Source: Pectinatus cerevisiiphilus (GTDB taxonomy: Bacteria > Bacillota > Negativicutes > Selenomonadales > Selenomonadaceae). Taken from it: a DNA stretch of 64,000 nucleotides. A program made the position numbers and the translations under genes. Positions 36,806 through 45,290 of this stretch are shown here, one piece after another. Where the stretch lies: NCBI RefSeq assembly GCF_004341685.1, contig NZ_SMAA01000015.1:1-64000 (forward strand), given 5' to 3'. Every line of letters starts with the position of its first letter. Within the stretch, counting starts at the first letter, position 1. The notes beneath the pieces were generated by a model, which saw only the letters and a program-made list of their open reading frames with translations, was not told the DNA's origin and did no database searches.

Positions 36806-36867
36806 TTGACTAATTAGAAAACTAAAGGTCAAGGCGTGCATAGGCATGCTTTGGCCTTTTATTTTTT
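36806..36867 (+). ncRNA. Sulfur-leader hairpin with terminator, copy B1
   Basis: Outer stem UUGACU/GGUCAA, internal loop AA opposite A, inner stem UUAG/CUAA, loop AAAA (36806-36832). The 3' strand starts a terminator (36825-36858, loop AUAG) followed by a T-rich tract. It is the first of two tandem units in this leader. Confidence 0.75.
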
Positions 36868-36913
36868 ATTGTTTATTCTAGGCGTATACATCTAAATATA
36901 ACTGAAACAATGC

Positions 36914-36975
36914 GGTCAATCAGAAAACTGAAGGCTGGCTAATAAAGGATGCTAAGTTTATTAGCCAGCTTTTTT
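36914..36975 (+). ncRNA. Sulfur-leader hairpin with terminator, copy B2
   Basis: Outer stem GGUC/GGCU with wobble pairs, internal loop AA opposite A, inner stem UCAG/CUGA, loop AAAA (36914-36936). It overlaps a 13-bp terminator (36934-36969) followed by six T. Second of two tandem units, 71 bases before the first gene. Confidence 0.75.
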
Positions 36976-37039
36976 ATTTATATGTGTTTTTTTTATTTCA
37001 TTTTTATATAAGGATGTAAACGTAAAAAGGAGGATATTT

Positions 37040-38083
37040 ATGAAAAAAGGAGTTTGGCTCATTTTTATTGTCATAATTTCATCAATTTTATTTGCCGGTT
37101 GTAGTGACGAGGATATGGGAACCAGTAGTAAAACCTCGCAAGCATTCACACCTACCAATAAATCTGATATTGATTTATCAGCGGTAACATTAAAAATTGG
37201 TGCGGCTGAGGGGAAGAACGCGCAGTCTATAATCAAAGCTGCTGGATTAGATGATACTCCCTACAAGGTTGAATATAATACTATGCAGGGTGGTAATCTG
37301 GTAATGGAAGCTATGGTTGCTGACCAACTTGATTTGGGAACGGGCAGCCAAATACCACCAATTTTTTCATCTCAAGCTAATAATGGTGGGAATTTTAAAA
37401 TAATTGCTGTAAGAAAAGGCCCTACATTAAATCAGGAATTGTTAATAGGCCCAGATTCTACAACTAGTTCCATAAGTGAATTAAAAGGAAAAAAGGTAGC
37501 CTATGCCAAAAGTACAACTGCCCAATATTTTTTATTTAAAATGCTGCAAAGTGCCGGATTATCATGGGACGATATTGACGCAACGGCGATGACTACTTCT
37601 GACGGCTTATCAGCACTTCTTACAGGAGATATTGATGCCTTGGCCGGTTACGGCAATGCAGTGCGTATTGGTCATCAGAAGGGGGCTAAAACATTGCTTT
37701 CTGCTAAGGATATACTTTCTGGTGATTTTTATTGGTATGCTACACCCGCGGCAATCGCTGATCCCGCCAAACATGCTGCTATAGTAGATTATTTGGAACG
37801 TTTCCACGAAGCGAATGAATGGGCTCGTCAAAATCCGAAAAAATGGGCACAAATATATAGCGCAGAAATAAATCAAAAACCCGAAGACTTTTTGCAGCAA
37901 TTTGAAGAAGAAAATCAGCAAGTCCATGTTACGGTGGCTCCCGTAGATGCAGCAACAATTTCTTCTGAACAGGATATAATAAATACTTTTGGTAGTTTAG
38001 GATTATTGAAAAAGGAGATCAACAGTAATGAGTTATTTGACAAATCCTTCAATGACGCCATCAAAAAATTTAAAAAATACTAA
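37040..38083 (+). CDS. ABC transporter substrate-binding lipoprotein (sulfonate type, SsuA-like)
   Basis: A 347-residue lipoprotein with signal MKKGVWLIFIVIISSIL and lipobox LFAGC. The fold has SELKGKKVAYAKSTTAQYF, the SsuA/TauA hinge region, and no close similarity in its N-terminal binding segment to the two binding proteins of the nif-like array. AGGAGG lies six bases before the ATG. First gene of a four-gene operon behind two tandem leader units. It probably binds an alkanesulfonate or related sulfur compound; the exact ligand is not visible. Confidence 0.87.
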   Translation: MKKGVWLIFIVIISSILFAGCSDEDMGTSSKTSQAFTPTNKSDIDLSAVTLKIGAAEGKNAQSIIKAAGLDDTPYKVEYNTMQGGNLVMEAMVADQLDLGTGSQIPPIFSSQANNGGNFKIIAVRKGPTLNQELLIGPDSTTSSISELKGKKVAYAKSTTAQYFLFKMLQSAGLSWDDIDATAMTTSDGLSALLTGDIDALAGYGNAVRIGHQKGAKTLLSAKDILSGDFYWYATPAAIADPAKHAAIVDYLERFHEANEWARQNPKKWAQIYSAEINQKPEDFLQQFEEENQQVHVTVAPVDAATISSEQDIINTFGSLGLLKKEINSNELFDKSFNDAIKKFKKY

Positions 38084-38873
38084 GAGTAATAAGACCATAA
38101 AGCTTTTGAAAAATAAATTGGCGGATTCGTTAATGGCATGGAGCATACCTATTGTTTTTGTTATACTTTGGTTTTATCTGACAGATGGTAAAATTTCTAC
38201 TCGCCTTTTTCCTACACCTTTTGAATTGGTCCATACAACTATTCGTCTAATACAGGATGGGACACTATTGGTAAATTTGCAAATAAGTTCCATACGCGCT
38301 TTATTGGGACTCTTAGTAGGAGGCAGTATTGGATTTATCTTGGGGATTACTACAGGACAGTTTAAATTAGCTGAAAAAATTCTCAATACACCGATTCAGA
38401 TGATTCGTAATGTACCTCATCTGGCAATGCTGCCTGTAGTTTTGATTTGGTTCGGCATTGGGGAAAGTTCAAAATTAGTGCTTATATCACTTGGTACATT
38501 TTTCCCTATATATTTAAATACCTTTCATGGCATTCGTTCTATAGACAAGTCACTGATAGAAATGGGAAAAATTTACGGTTTTTCGGCATTTGAAATGTTT
38601 AAAAATATTATCCTTCCCGGGGCAACATCTTCGATAATGATAGGGGTGCGCCAATCGCTTGGACGGATGTGGCTAACGCTTATAGTCGCTGAAACAATAG
38701 CTGCCAAATCAGGGATAGGTTATATGGCGACAAATGCCCGTGAACTGATGATGATGGATGTAATAGTACTCAGTCTAATAATATATGCGCTTCTTGGCAG
38801 TATATCAGATTTTATCGCTGTAGCGATAGAAAAATATCTGCTTCGTTGGAATCCAAATTATCAGGAGGAATAA
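38028..38873 (+). CDS. ABC transporter permease (SsuC-like)
   Basis: A 281-residue permease with six membrane segments and coupling loop EMGKIYGFSAFEMFKNIILPG. The start at 38028 has AAAGGAG about ten bases upstream and overlaps the binding-protein gene by 56 bases. A start farther in would avoid the overlap but lacks a clear site. Works with the ATPase encoded downstream. Confidence 0.88.
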   Translation: MSYLTNPSMTPSKNLKNTKSNKTIKLLKNKLADSLMAWSIPIVFVILWFYLTDGKISTRLFPTPFELVHTTIRLIQDGTLLVNLQISSIRALLGLLVGGSIGFILGITTGQFKLAEKILNTPIQMIRNVPHLAMLPVVLIWFGIGESSKLVLISLGTFFPIYLNTFHGIRSIDKSLIEMGKIYGFSAFEMFKNIILPGATSSIMIGVRQSLGRMWLTLIVAETIAAKSGIGYMATNARELMMMDVIVLSLIIYALLGSISDFIAVAIEKYLLRWNPNYQEE

Positions 38874-38876
38874 CAG

Positions 38877-39623
38877 ATGCCTGGATATAAAATAGAGCTT
38901 AAAAATATTACTAAATCATTTGCCCAGACACCTGTTCTCAAAGATATTAATTTGACTGTTGAGCCGGGTGAATTCGTTGCCCTTGTGGGAAAAAGCGGTT
39001 GTGGGAAAAGCACATTGCTGCGTATTATATCAGCATTGGAAAAACCCTCTGGCGGGGAAGTGGTAATAAATAATAAAAAAATTTCTGCCATAAATCCAGA
39101 AGTAAGGTTTCTATTTCAAGAAGCAAGATTGTTACCGTGGAAAAATGTATTCCAAAACGTCATGCTGGGAGCCAAGGATAGAGATAAACAGAAAACCTTG
39201 AATGCATTGAAAGCAGTTGGACTTGATAAAAAGGAACTGGCTTGGCCGTCTGCCCTATCAGGTGGGCAAAAACAACGTGTCGCTTTAGCACGTGCTTTGG
39301 CAGGAACACCTAAGGTGATGTTGCTTGATGAACCGCTTGGTGCATTGGATGCACTTACACGTATTAACATGCAAAAGTTGATAGAAAATCTTTGGGCACG
39401 GCAGGGATTTACAGCAGTGTTTGTCACACATGATGTAAGTGAAGCTGTCTATCTTGCCGATCGTGTTGTCTTGATAGAGGATGGTTTGATAACTTTAAAT
39501 CAAAAAATCACTCTGTCCAGACCGCGTGTAAGCACTGACAGTAATTTTACATATTTTGAAAAACTTATTTTAGAACATATTATTACTGATAATGCGGAAA
39601 ATAGTATTGAATATATAATATAA
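38877..39623 (+). CDS. ABC transporter ATPase (SsuB-like)
   Basis: A 248-residue ATPase: Walker A GKSGCGKST, signature LSGGQKQRVALARAL, Walker B VMLLDEPLGALD, H-loop FVTHDVSEA. The FLFQEARLLPW segment is the SsuB-type Q-loop. AGGAGG precedes the ATG. Third gene of the operon, three bases after the permease stop. Confidence 0.92.
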   Translation: MPGYKIELKNITKSFAQTPVLKDINLTVEPGEFVALVGKSGCGKSTLLRIISALEKPSGGEVVINNKKISAINPEVRFLFQEARLLPWKNVFQNVMLGAKDRDKQKTLNALKAVGLDKKELAWPSALSGGQKQRVALARALAGTPKVMLLDEPLGALDALTRINMQKLIENLWARQGFTAVFVTHDVSEAVYLADRVVLIEDGLITLNQKITLSRPRVSTDSNFTYFEKLILEHIITDNAENSIEYII

Positions 39624-39641
39624 AGTAAAGAGGAAATCATT

Positions 39642-40814
39642 ATGAAGATAACACAAATAGAAATATTCCATGTACATAAACTGCCACAATCCGGTCAACG
39701 TCCTATTCTTGTAAAAATATCAACCGACAGCGGAATCTATGGTGTCGGTGAAGCCGGTATGGCTTATGGTGTAGGTGGAAGTGGAGCTGTTGGTGTCATA
39801 AAAGATTTTGCTGGTCTTTTAATCGGCCAAGATCCGTTTAATACGGAAGCAATTTGGGAAAAAATATTTAAAAAAACCTTTTGGGGGCAAGGCGGTGGAA
39901 CAGTGATTTTTTCTGGGATATCAGCACTTGATATAGCCTTATGGGATATAAAAGGTAAGGCACTAAATGTTCCTGTATACCAATTGCTGGGAGGAAAATG
40001 CCATAAAGATTTGCGGGTATATGCTTCACAGCTTCAGTTTGGCTGGGGAAAAACACGTGGTGCCAGGGGTGCTAAAGAAGAATATGCCGTTGAAGCTGAA
40101 AAAGCTGTTGCCGAAGGTTATGATGCTATAAAAATAGATGTACTTGCCCATGATCGGACAGGTAAGAAAATTTCTCGTTTAGAAGGACCTTTGACAAATG
40201 ATATTATACGTATGGGTGTTGAACGCGTTGCAATAATTAGACAAACTGTTGGTGAAAATGTCGATATAATTATTGAAAATCATGCAAACACTGACTTGGT
40301 TAGCGCTATTCAGTTTGCCAGAGCAATAGAACAGTATAATATTTTATTTTACGAAGAAATAAATACACCATTAAATCCATCTTTACTGAAAAAAGCACGA
40401 GAAAAAATAAATATTCCTATAGCCTCGGGTGAACGAATATATTCTCGCTGGGGGTATCTGCCTTTTTTCCAAGATCGTTCTATCGATGTAATTCAGCCCG
40501 ATCTAGGATCATGCGGTGGTTTTACTGAGTTTAAGAAAATAGCTGATATGGCGCATACCTATGAAGTGACGGTGCAAGCACATGTTGCTGGCACCGGCGT
40601 AGCCGAAGCAGCGGCTTTACATATAGAAACAGCTATTCCTAATTTCTGCATACATGAGCACCATCAAAAGACATTGCTACCAGAATATCAGGAATTATGC
40701 TTGTATAATTATCAGCCGCAGCATGGCCGCTATACTGTACCTGAACTTCCCGGTATAGGTCAGGATATTACAGAAAAAGTGCAACAAAATGCCGATTATA
40801 TTGTCGTAAAATAA
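39642..40814 (+). CDS. Enolase-superfamily dehydratase/racemase (mandelate racemase subgroup)
   Basis: A 390-residue barrel enzyme. Metal ligands by position are E212 (IENHAN), E238 (FYEE) and E264 (SGER). General acid/base candidates are K164 in AIKID and H314 in QAHVAGTG, with E339 in HEHH. This is the mandelate racemase/galactonate dehydratase pattern, in which a proton alpha to a carboxylate is removed. It is the last gene of a sulfonate-type transporter operon with tandem sulfur leaders, 18 bases after the ATPase. A sulfonated or thio-substituted hydroxy acid is a possible substrate. The fold and catalytic type are secure; the substrate is inference. Confidence 0.85.
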   Translation: MKITQIEIFHVHKLPQSGQRPILVKISTDSGIYGVGEAGMAYGVGGSGAVGVIKDFAGLLIGQDPFNTEAIWEKIFKKTFWGQGGGTVIFSGISALDIALWDIKGKALNVPVYQLLGGKCHKDLRVYASQLQFGWGKTRGARGAKEEYAVEAEKAVAEGYDAIKIDVLAHDRTGKKISRLEGPLTNDIIRMGVERVAIIRQTVGENVDIIIENHANTDLVSAIQFARAIEQYNILFYEEINTPLNPSLLKKAREKINIPIASGERIYSRWGYLPFFQDRSIDVIQPDLGSCGGFTEFKKIADMAHTYEVTVQAHVAGTGVAEAAALHIETAIPNFCIHEHHQKTLLPEYQELCLYNYQPQHGRYTVPELPGIGQDITEKVQQNADYIVVK

Positions 40815-40877
40815 GTGCGATTCTTTTTACAAGTCTCTTAATATGGCTATTGTTTAAAGGGGTGTCGCCCAAACGAC

Positions 40878-40905
40878 TTACATTAAAGCTGAATTGTAAT
40901 ATACT
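40878..40905 (+). promoter_or_regulatory. Promoter of Crp-type regulator gene
   Basis: TTACAT (40878-40883), 16-base spacer, TATACT (40900-40905). It shares CGACTTACAT with the nif-like array promoter. Confidence 0.6.
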
Positions 40906-40929
40906 ATATCCTAATATCAATGAATACTA

Positions 40930-40994
40930 CGTTGAGCAGAAGACTGCAGACGGGGATATCCAGGCATTGAACCTGAATATCCCCGTCTTGTTTT
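40930..40994 (+). ncRNA. Sulfur-leader hairpin with terminator, copy C1
   Basis: Outer stem CGUU/GACG, internal loop GA opposite A, inner stem GCAG/CUGC, loop AAGA (40930-40952). The 3' strand begins a terminator (40948-40988) with arms AGACGGGGATAT and complement, followed by TTGTTTT. First of two tandem units. Confidence 0.75.
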
Positions 40995-41068
40995 AAAGCA
41001 GTATTAATTAGATTAAATAAAGTTGATGAAATAAAAGCTGCCATAAAAAATTTTATTATTTAACAAAT

Positions 41069-41127
41069 GCTGAGCAGTAAACTGCAAGCCGCATGATTGC
41101 CATAAAGGCATTCCTGCGGCTTTTTTA
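41069..41127 (+). ncRNA. Sulfur-leader hairpin with terminator, copy C2
   Basis: Outer stem GCU/AGC, internal loop GA opposite A, inner stem GCAG/CUGC, loop UAAA (41069-41089). It overlaps a terminator (41086-41122) with arms AAGCCGCA and TGCGGCTT plus six T. Only about 20 bases separate it from the gene start. Confidence 0.75.
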
Positions 41128-41147
41128 ATATAAGGAGTGTGGAAGTA

Positions 41148-41780
41148 ATGCAGGATTTAAACTGGTTAGACAATAAATTAGAAAAGTTGGAATCAATATC
41201 CTGTATTATTTCATTACCTCCCCATAAGATAGTTTTTGCTGAAAGCAGTACGGCAGATTATATATATTATATCCATGAAGGCTATATTAAATGCTATTAC
41301 AATACTGCCGACGGCAAGGAAATTATAATTTCAATAAATAAAAAAAATGAACTTATAGACCTGCCAGCCATATTATTAAATAAAAAGCATAACGCTTTTG
41401 CTAAAACAATAAGCCATTGCGTTGTATGGAAAATAGCGGGGGAAGACTTTAAGCAGCTTTTATTACAAGATGCTGAAATGGCTTATAATGTAACACGGCT
41501 TTTATGCTTATATATCAATAAGTCCTATTCTCGGCTGGAAACGCTGCTGGCTTCTGATACTGAAAGCAGATTAGCCAAACTGCTTTATTATCTTGCTGAT
41601 GATAAAGATTATAAGCAGAAAACATATCGCCTTAATTATCATTTAACCCATCAGGAATTGGGGGATATGATCGGTGCTTGCCGTCAAACTATAACTAATA
41701 TATTAGGTAAATTCCGCAATAAAGGCTATATCAAAATAAATAAGCATTCGGGAATAGAAATAAAATGTCAAGATGAATAA
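41148..41780 (+). CDS. Crp/Fnr-family transcription regulator
   Basis: A 210-residue regulator with an N-terminal cyclic-nucleotide-binding-type barrel (about 20-120) and a C-terminal HTH (LTHQELGDMIGACRQTITNIL). It lacks the N-terminal cysteine set of FNR and an obvious cAMP arginine motif, so the effector is unknown. The ATG at 41148 has AAGGAG about ten bases upstream; a GTG three codons earlier sits too close to the site. Two sulfur-leader units precede it, so it is itself controlled with the sulfur genes and may be their transcription factor. Confidence 0.88.
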   Translation: MQDLNWLDNKLEKLESISCIISLPPHKIVFAESSTADYIYYIHEGYIKCYYNTADGKEIIISINKKNELIDLPAILLNKKHNAFAKTISHCVVWKIAGEDFKQLLLQDAEMAYNVTRLLCLYINKSYSRLETLLASDTESRLAKLLYYLADDKDYKQKTYRLNYHLTHQELGDMIGACRQTITNILGKFRNKGYIKINKHSGIEIKCQDE

Positions 41781-41821
41781 TAATAAAACAACTCAAGTGA
41801 AATTTGCTTAAGAAATGTAAA

Positions 41822-41880
41822 TTTTGTCGTACTGAAAAATGCTTTTAAGATTTTTTGTTCAGTATGACAAAATTTTTTTG
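41822..41880. terminator. Bidirectional terminator between convergent genes
   Basis: Arms AAATTTTGTC-TACTGAA and TTCAGTA-GACAAAATTT with one mismatch, flanked by T-runs. It ends both the Crp-type gene and the FolT gene, overlapping the end of the latter. Confidence 0.8.
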
Positions 41881-42372
41881 TAAATATTTTTGGATGGCTT
41901 TATATACTACACTAAAGACAATAATATTAATTGGTAAGAAAATAATATTCTTTATAAAACGACTTAGTAAAAATGCCGTTGCTGCTTTGTGGTAAAGAAG
42001 GCTGAGCCAAAATGTATTGAGCAACATGTCCACGGAACAAAATAAAAATATGAAAACAATACATATTCTTTTTAGAGAAACTGGTTTGTCGTGAAAATAG
42101 TACCCATATATATAACCGCTTAAGGAAGTACTGATGGTAAATCCAGGAAAATAAAACCCCGGTGAAAAAATTAAACAGCCTAATATATCGGCAAGGGCGC
42201 CAATAAAAGCTCCGTATAATGGACCACAGATACTGGCATAAACAGCTAAAGGCAAGAAACCAAAACTTATTCGCAAGAATAGTGTCTGTATAGCTAATAC
42301 ATGAGTAAAAATAATAATTAAGGCAATGAATATACCGCTTAATACAATCATTTTAGAATTAAAATTGTACAA
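41845..42372 (-). CDS. folT: Folate ECF transporter S component (FolT)
   Basis: A 175-residue membrane protein with about six hydrophobic segments. RISFGFLPLAVYASICGPLYG and GALADILG are typical of FolT-type S components, which bind folates and dock to a shared energy-coupling module. A TTG start at 42372 is preferred because GGAGGTG lies seven bases upstream; an ATG five codons earlier contains that site. A THF riboswitch directly upstream confirms the folate assignment. The C-terminal codons overlap the terminator. Confidence 0.87.
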   Translation of the reverse strand: MYNFNSKMIVLSGIFIALIIIFTHVLAIQTLFLRISFGFLPLAVYASICGPLYGAFIGALADILGCLIFSPGFYFPGFTISTSLSGYIYGYYFHDKPVSLKRICIVFIFLFCSVDMLLNTFWLSLLYHKAATAFLLSRFIKNIIFLPINIIVFSVVYKAIQKYLQKNFVILNKKS

Positions 42373-42432
42373 AAAAAACACCTCCATATGTTTAGCATGA
42401 CGTCACTGCATATCAAGATGTTTTCTTTGATG

Positions 42433-42533
42433 CAGCAGCGGGATGCAATGAATGTACCGCAAGCCTAAAGCTTTTCGTCCGAATGACAACTCCCCGTTCA
42501 CTCGACACTTGACGCACAATCACTTACTCTGCT
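42433..42533 (-). ncRNA. Tetrahydrofolate (THF) riboswitch
   Basis: Minus-strand RNA shows the conserved THF aptamer segments: AGAGUAAGUGAUUGUGCG at the 5' side, GUGAACGGGG in the middle, and CAUUGCAUCCCGCUGC at the 3' side, with closing stem GCAG/CUGC. It lies 60 bases upstream of FolT and would regulate it by folate level, probably by masking the ribosome site through the following GCAUCAA/UUGAUAUGC hairpin. Confidence 0.85.
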
Positions 42534-42556
42534 AAATATTAAATTTATAATGAAAC

Positions 42557-43048
42557 TTATTGGTCAGTTGAAGATTGTTCCTGCCTGATTTTTTTGATAA
42601 TCAGTTGAAAAGACTTTTCACATAATAAACGAAGTCTTTCTTCAGACGCAGTTAGTTGTAAATAGCCAATAATTGCTTCAATTCCTGTACTGGTATGATA
42701 ATCAACAATACTGGCAACACGTGGGGCATGTGACTTAGCATTATAGGCCTTGCGAAAGATGTCTTTTTCCTCAGCGGTAAGTTCATCTTGCAGGTTTCTA
42801 TAAGCATAAGCCTGATATGTCGCTGATACTATTTTGGCACTGAAATCATTGAGAATATGCACTTTGTTCTTTTCAAAGAATAAGAGCCGGGTACGCACAA
42901 AAAGATGAAAATAAGCATCGCCTATATATGCGAGAACAAGCGGCGGTAGTGATGCAGCTTCGATTTTGTCGTAATGCTGCTTGATATTACCCGACTCATC
43001 TGCTTCAAATATATGTTCACACAAATATTTATATTGAGCAAAACGCAT
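42557..43048 (-). CDS. mrnC: Mini-ribonuclease III (MrnC)
   Basis: A 163-residue RNase III-like protein lacking the double-stranded RNA-binding domain. LAYIGDAYFHLFVR is the catalytic signature. It matures 23S rRNA ends. The ATG at 43048 overlaps the CysS stop (TGATG). The cysE-cysS-mrnC order is the standard Firmicutes arrangement. Confidence 0.92.
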   Translation of the reverse strand: MRFAQYKYLCEHIFEADESGNIKQHYDKIEAASLPPLVLAYIGDAYFHLFVRTRLLFFEKNKVHILNDFSAKIVSATYQAYAYRNLQDELTAEEKDIFRKAYNAKSHAPRVASIVDYHTSTGIEAIIGYLQLTASEERLRLLCEKSFQLIIKKIRQEQSSTDQ

Positions 43049-44478
43049 CAGTTTTTCCACCGCGCCCCTGTAGGCGAATCTTCAATGGTAATGCCAATTT
43101 TTTTCAATTCATCACGCAATTTATCCGCAGTTGCCCAATCTTTATTTTTACGGGCATCCTGACGAATAGAAATCAATATGTTCATTAAAGCATCGACAAG
43201 ATGGCTGTCACCGGTATTATCAGTCTTTGTCTGCAAAATACCAAGGATGTCAGTCATATCAGTATATATCGAAAGTACCTTGCGCAGATTTTCTTTGTCG
43301 GCAGTTATAGTACCGGCAGTTACGGATTGGTAATATACATTTATTTTTTTGGCCAGATCAAACATAGCAGCGAGTGCAAGTGCTGTATTAAAATCATCTT
43401 CCATTGCGCTGTAAAAATTCTGTTTTGCTTTTTCGGCAAATTGCACCAGAGAAGCTGCGCTGGATGAATCAGCGGCATCAGTGGACAACAATTCTAAAAT
43501 GCTGTCTTTGGCATTGCTCAGGCGGGAAAGTCCCGCTTCAGCTTCCTTCAAGCGTTCGTCACTGAAATCAAGCGGACTGCGATAATGAGTCGCTACGAGG
43601 AAGTAGCGTAATACTTCGGCTGGGTATTTCTTTAAAATATCTTTTACAGTGAAGAAATTGTTCAGCGATTTACTCATTTTTTCTTGGTTTATTGTGATGA
43701 AACCATTATGCAGCCAATACCGGGCAAAGGAATGATCATCACAGCAATATGACTGGGACTGGGCTATTTCGTTTTCGTGATGCGGAAATATAAGGTCACT
43801 GCCGCCGCCATGAAAATCGAAAGTTTTGCCCAAATATTTTAAAGACATGGTAGAGCATTCAATATGCCAACCAGGACGTCCTTTTCCCCAAGGGCTGTCC
43901 CAGGATGGTTCACCAGGTTTTGCTGTCTTCCATAGGGCAAAATCCATAGGATGGTGTTTACGGCTATCTACTTCTACACGTGCCCCAGCCTGCATATCAT
44001 CAAGTTTGCGGCCGCTGAGCTTACCATACCCTGCAAATTTTTCGACACTGAAATAAACATCTCCGTCAAGAGGATAAGCGACACCCTTATTGACGAGTCC
44101 TTCAATCATTTTGACAATGTCACTCATATTTTCTGAAACACGCGGATATACATCAGCATGTTCAATATTGAGCTTATCCATCACAGTAAAATAGCCTGCG
44201 ATATACTTATCAGAAATTTCCTTCCAAGTCATATGGTTGGCATTTGCTGCACGTATTATTTTATCGTCGACATCAGTAAAATTTTGTACGTGTTTTACTT
44301 TATAGCCGAGTTTACGGAAATAACGCTTTATGACATCCCAAGTAACAAATGGACGGGCATTGCCGATATGTGAATCATTGTATGGTGTTATGCCGCAGAC
44401 ATATATACTTACCTGCCCTGGAATAACCGGTTTGAATTCTTCTTTTCTTCTGGTTAATGTGTTATATACTTTTAGCAT
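43048..44478 (-). CDS. cysS: Cysteinyl-tRNA synthetase
   Basis: A 476-residue class I synthetase. [17 protein letters not shown] holds the zinc cysteine and [13 protein letters not shown] is [21 protein letters not shown] contains further zinc ligands. It charges tRNA-Cys. The start overlaps the end of cysE by 17 bases. Because cysE lies in the same transcript, cysteine synthesis and charging are set together by the cysE leader. Confidence 0.96.
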   Translation of the reverse strand: MLKVYNTLTRRKEEFKPVIPGQVSIYVCGITPYNDSHIGNARPFVTWDVIKRYFRKLGYKVKHVQNFTDVDDKIIRAANANHMTWKEISDKYIAGYFTVMDKLNIEHADVYPRVSENMSDIVKMIEGLVNKGVAYPLDGDVYFSVEKFAGYGKLSGRKLDDMQAGARVEVDSRKHHPMDFALWKTAKPGEPSWDSPWGKGRPGWHIECSTMSLKYLGKTFDFHGGGSDLIFPHHENEIAQSQSYCCDDHSFARYWLHNGFITINQEKMSKSLNNFFTVKDILKKYPAEVLRYFLVATHYRSPLDFSDERLKEAEAGLSRLSNAKDSILELLSTDAADSSSAASLVQFAEKAKQNFYSAMEDDFNTALALAAMFDLAKKINVYYQSVTAGTITADKENLRKVLSIYTDMTDILGILQTKTDNTGDSHLVDALMNILISIRQDARKNKDWATADKLRDELKKIGITIEDSPTGARWKN

Positions 44479-45214
44479 TTTTCGTATTCACTTCTTTTTC
44501 CAATTTTATTACTTTTTCTTCAAGATTTTTAACTTTTTCTAAAAGTGCTTTGATCATATCAAGTTCAGGATCGGGCAGCTTGTCATGTGCCAGATCTACA
44601 TCAAGCTCTTCGACCATTTCTTTTTTCATTGCGGCAGACATAGTCTTGTTCTTTATGACTTCATTTGATAGCGTAGGATCGTTTACGCGTTTACCTCTCA
44701 TCAATACAACACGCCCTGGAATCCCTACTACTGTGGCATAGGCGGGAACTTCCTTAAGAACCACAGAGCCGGCACCAATTTTGGCGTGGTTGCCAACCGT
44801 AAAAGAACCAAGAATCTTTGCACCAGTGGAAACTACTACGTTATTACCAATGGTGGGATGACGCTTACCCTTCTCTTTCCCTGTACCACCGAGAGTGACG
44901 CCTTGATATAAGGTTACATTGCGGCCAAGTTCAGCTGTTTCACCTATAACAATTCCTGTTCCGTGGTCAATGAAAAGTCCTGGTCCGATAGTAGCTCCGG
45001 GATGAATTTCTATGCCGGTAAGAAATCTGGCAAAATTTGATATAAGTCGGGGAATAAGTATAAAATTACGACAATAAAACCAGTGGGCAATGCGATAAAG
45101 CCAGATGGCATGAAGCCCCTGATAGCATAGAACCACTTCTAAAACACTTTTAGCCGCAGGGTCACGTTCAAAAACTACCCTGATATCTTTTCTTAACATA
45201 TGCAATAATTTCAT
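44462..45214 (-). CDS. cysE: Serine O-acetyltransferase
   Basis: A 250-residue left-handed beta-helix acetyltransferase. [19 protein letters not shown] and [13 protein letters not shown] are the CysE signatures. It makes O-acetylserine, the acceptor for the CysK/MccA-like enzyme at 10.3-11.2 kb. The C-terminus adds a coiled coil ([19 protein letters not shown]) not always seen. AGGAG lies six bases before the ATG. Confidence 0.95.
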   Translation of the reverse strand: MKLLHMLRKDIRVVFERDPAAKSVLEVVLCYQGLHAIWLYRIAHWFYCRNFILIPRLISNFARFLTGIEIHPGATIGPGLFIDHGTGIVIGETAELGRNVTLYQGVTLGGTGKEKGKRHPTIGNNVVVSTGAKILGSFTVGNHAKIGAGSVVLKEVPAYATVVGIPGRVVLMRGKRVNDPTLSNEVIKNKTMSAAMKKEMVEELDVDLAHDKLPDPELDMIKALLEKVKNLEEKVIKLEKEVNTKNAKSI

Positions 45215-45227
45215 AGCATTCTCCTAA

Positions 45228-45290
45228 AGAAAAAGGTGCGCAAAAAAACACAGTAAACTGTTTTTAGGCCACACCTTTAGGTTTCCCACT
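45228..45290 (-). promoter_or_regulatory. Attenuator-like hairpin in cysE leader
   Basis: Minus-strand RNA forms outer arms AAAGGUGUG/CGCACCUUU and inner arms AAAAACAG/CUGU-UUUUU, followed by UUUUUC and then the cysE ribosome site. It lies inside the leader, not at a gene end. No T-box core or sulfur-leader hairpin was found before it, though a small stem (UUUA-GG/CC-UAAA with GAAA loop) precedes it. Confidence 0.5.

Larger units (their letters stand above)
36413..37039. other. Divergent regulatory region between GntR gene and sulfonate-type operon
   Basis: From left to right it holds the GntR operator, the GntR promoter, a 17-bp perfect hairpin terminator facing the GntR side, the promoter of the plus-strand operon, and two tandem leader/terminator units. 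No coding frame is credible here. Confidence 0.8.
40815..41147 (+). other. Leader region of the Crp-type regulator gene
   Basis: Holds a promoter (40878-40905) and two tandem leader/terminator units. No open frame of note. The enolase-family operon shows no terminator of its own before this promoter, so read-through into the regulator leader is possible. Confidence 0.7.

Noticed and set aside
26545-41127. Sulfur leaders as ANTAR dual-hairpin targets
   Set aside because: Loops are four or five bases without the A1/G4 hexaloop pattern and most operons show one hairpin per terminator. I keep the ANTAR link only as a low-probability hypothesis.
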